NCBI GenBank assembly: GCA_021786815.1
Contig: JAJYMR010000188.1
Location: 1 to 6,869 of the forward strand
DNA from: Deltaproteobacteria bacterium
Lineage (GTDB): Bacteria; Desulfobacterota; Binatia; Binatales; Binataceae
Direction of reading: 5' to 3'
DNA length: 6,869 nt
In this document: positions 6,769-6,869 of the stretch, piece by piece
How positions within the stretch are numbered: the stretch's first letter is position 1
Layout: each line of letters begins with the position of its first letter
Program-made: the position numbers and the translations under genes
The notes under the pieces: generated by a model
What the model was told of the DNA's origin: nothing
Databases searched by the model: none
The model's input: the letters and a program-made list of their open reading frames with translations, nothing else

Positions 6769-6790
6769 GAAAGGCTTGGGCGACTAATAT
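6760..6790 (+). promoter_or_regulatory. Weak candidate promoter for the gene at the right edge
   Basis: TTGCCA (6760-6765) matches the -35 consensus at five of six positions and overlaps the end of mug. Two overlapping -10 candidates follow: ACTAAT (6783-6788, 17-base spacer) and TAATAT (6785-6790, 19-base spacer), each with four of six matches. This could start transcription of the right-edge gene about 40 bases before its ATG. Such matches occur by chance, so this is only a suggestion. Confidence 0.3.
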
Positions 6791-6799
6791 GGACCAAAG

Positions 6800-6822
6800 G
6801 GTAGGTAACCGCCGCGCCTACC
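6800..6822 (+). repeat. Inverted repeat upstream of the right-edge gene
   Basis: GGTAGG (6800-6805) pairs perfectly with CCTACC (6817-6822), extendable by one G-T pair, around an 11-base loop. No T run follows, so it is not a standard terminator. It lies between the candidate promoter and the ribosome-binding site at 6828, where it could be an operator or a short leader hairpin affecting translation. Confidence 0.35.
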
Positions 6823-6837
6823 TCCACAGGAGATGCG

Positions 6838-6869
6838 ATGAGTGGAGAGGCAGGCCGGTTTACGCGGTC
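6838..6869 (+). CDS. Start of an unidentified gene (runs off the right edge)
   Basis: An ATG at 6838 has AGGAG (6828-6832) five bases upstream, the best-spaced ribosome-binding site in this part of the window. Only ten residues, beginning MSGEAG, are visible before the edge, so no family can be assigned. The overlapping ATG at 6833 meets a stop after one further codon and is not a real start. The 69-base gap after mug leaves open whether the gene is cotranscribed with mug or uses its own promoter. Confidence 0.45.
   Translation, partial: MSGEAGRFTR

Overview
This window looks like an ordinary chromosomal segment from a GC-rich bacterium. Its coding regions strongly favour G or C at third codon positions, and most starts carry a Shine-Dalgarno site of the GGAG/AGGAG type. 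The proteins are of Gram-negative type: the phosphoglucomutase aligns almost end to end with the E. coli enzyme. I see no insertion sequence, phage gene, CRISPR array, tRNA or rRNA. The exact taxon cannot be fixed from the sequence. A soil or environmental proteobacterium, or a related GC-rich lineage, would fit.

Layout. On the minus strand, 1-577 holds the N-terminal 192 residues of an aldehyde dehydrogenase that runs off the left edge. A long gap of about 730 bases (578-1304) separates it from a divergent plus-strand block. That gap contains an AT-rich patch with three alternating GTTA half-sites, several hairpins, and a structured leader just before the next gene. The plus strand then carries a phosphoketolase (xfp, 1305-3701) and, 70 bases later, an alpha-phosphoglucomutase (pgm, 3772-5421). 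Two tandem hairpins follow pgm. Next come a DJ-1/PfpI-family protein (5505-6176) and, 16 bases later, a Mug/TDG-type uracil-DNA glycosylase (6193-6768). The last 32 bases are the start of another gene behind a good ribosome-binding site.

How the genes may work together. Xfp splits xylulose-5-phosphate and/or fructose-6-phosphate into acetyl-phosphate plus a triose or tetrose phosphate. Pgm interconverts glucose-1-phosphate and glucose-6-phosphate, the entry and exit point of glycogen, trehalose and nucleotide-sugar metabolism. Together they suggest a module that moves stored hexose through the phosphoketolase shunt toward acetyl units. No acetate kinase, phosphotransacetylase or glycogen gene lies in the window, so this is inference. 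The DJ-1/PfpI and Mug genes look like a second small transcription unit that may deal with damage to metabolites or DNA.

I found no convincing new multi-gene system. The observations most worth checking are the control region between the aldehyde dehydrogenase and xfp, and the two gene pairings (xfp-pgm and pfpI-mug).
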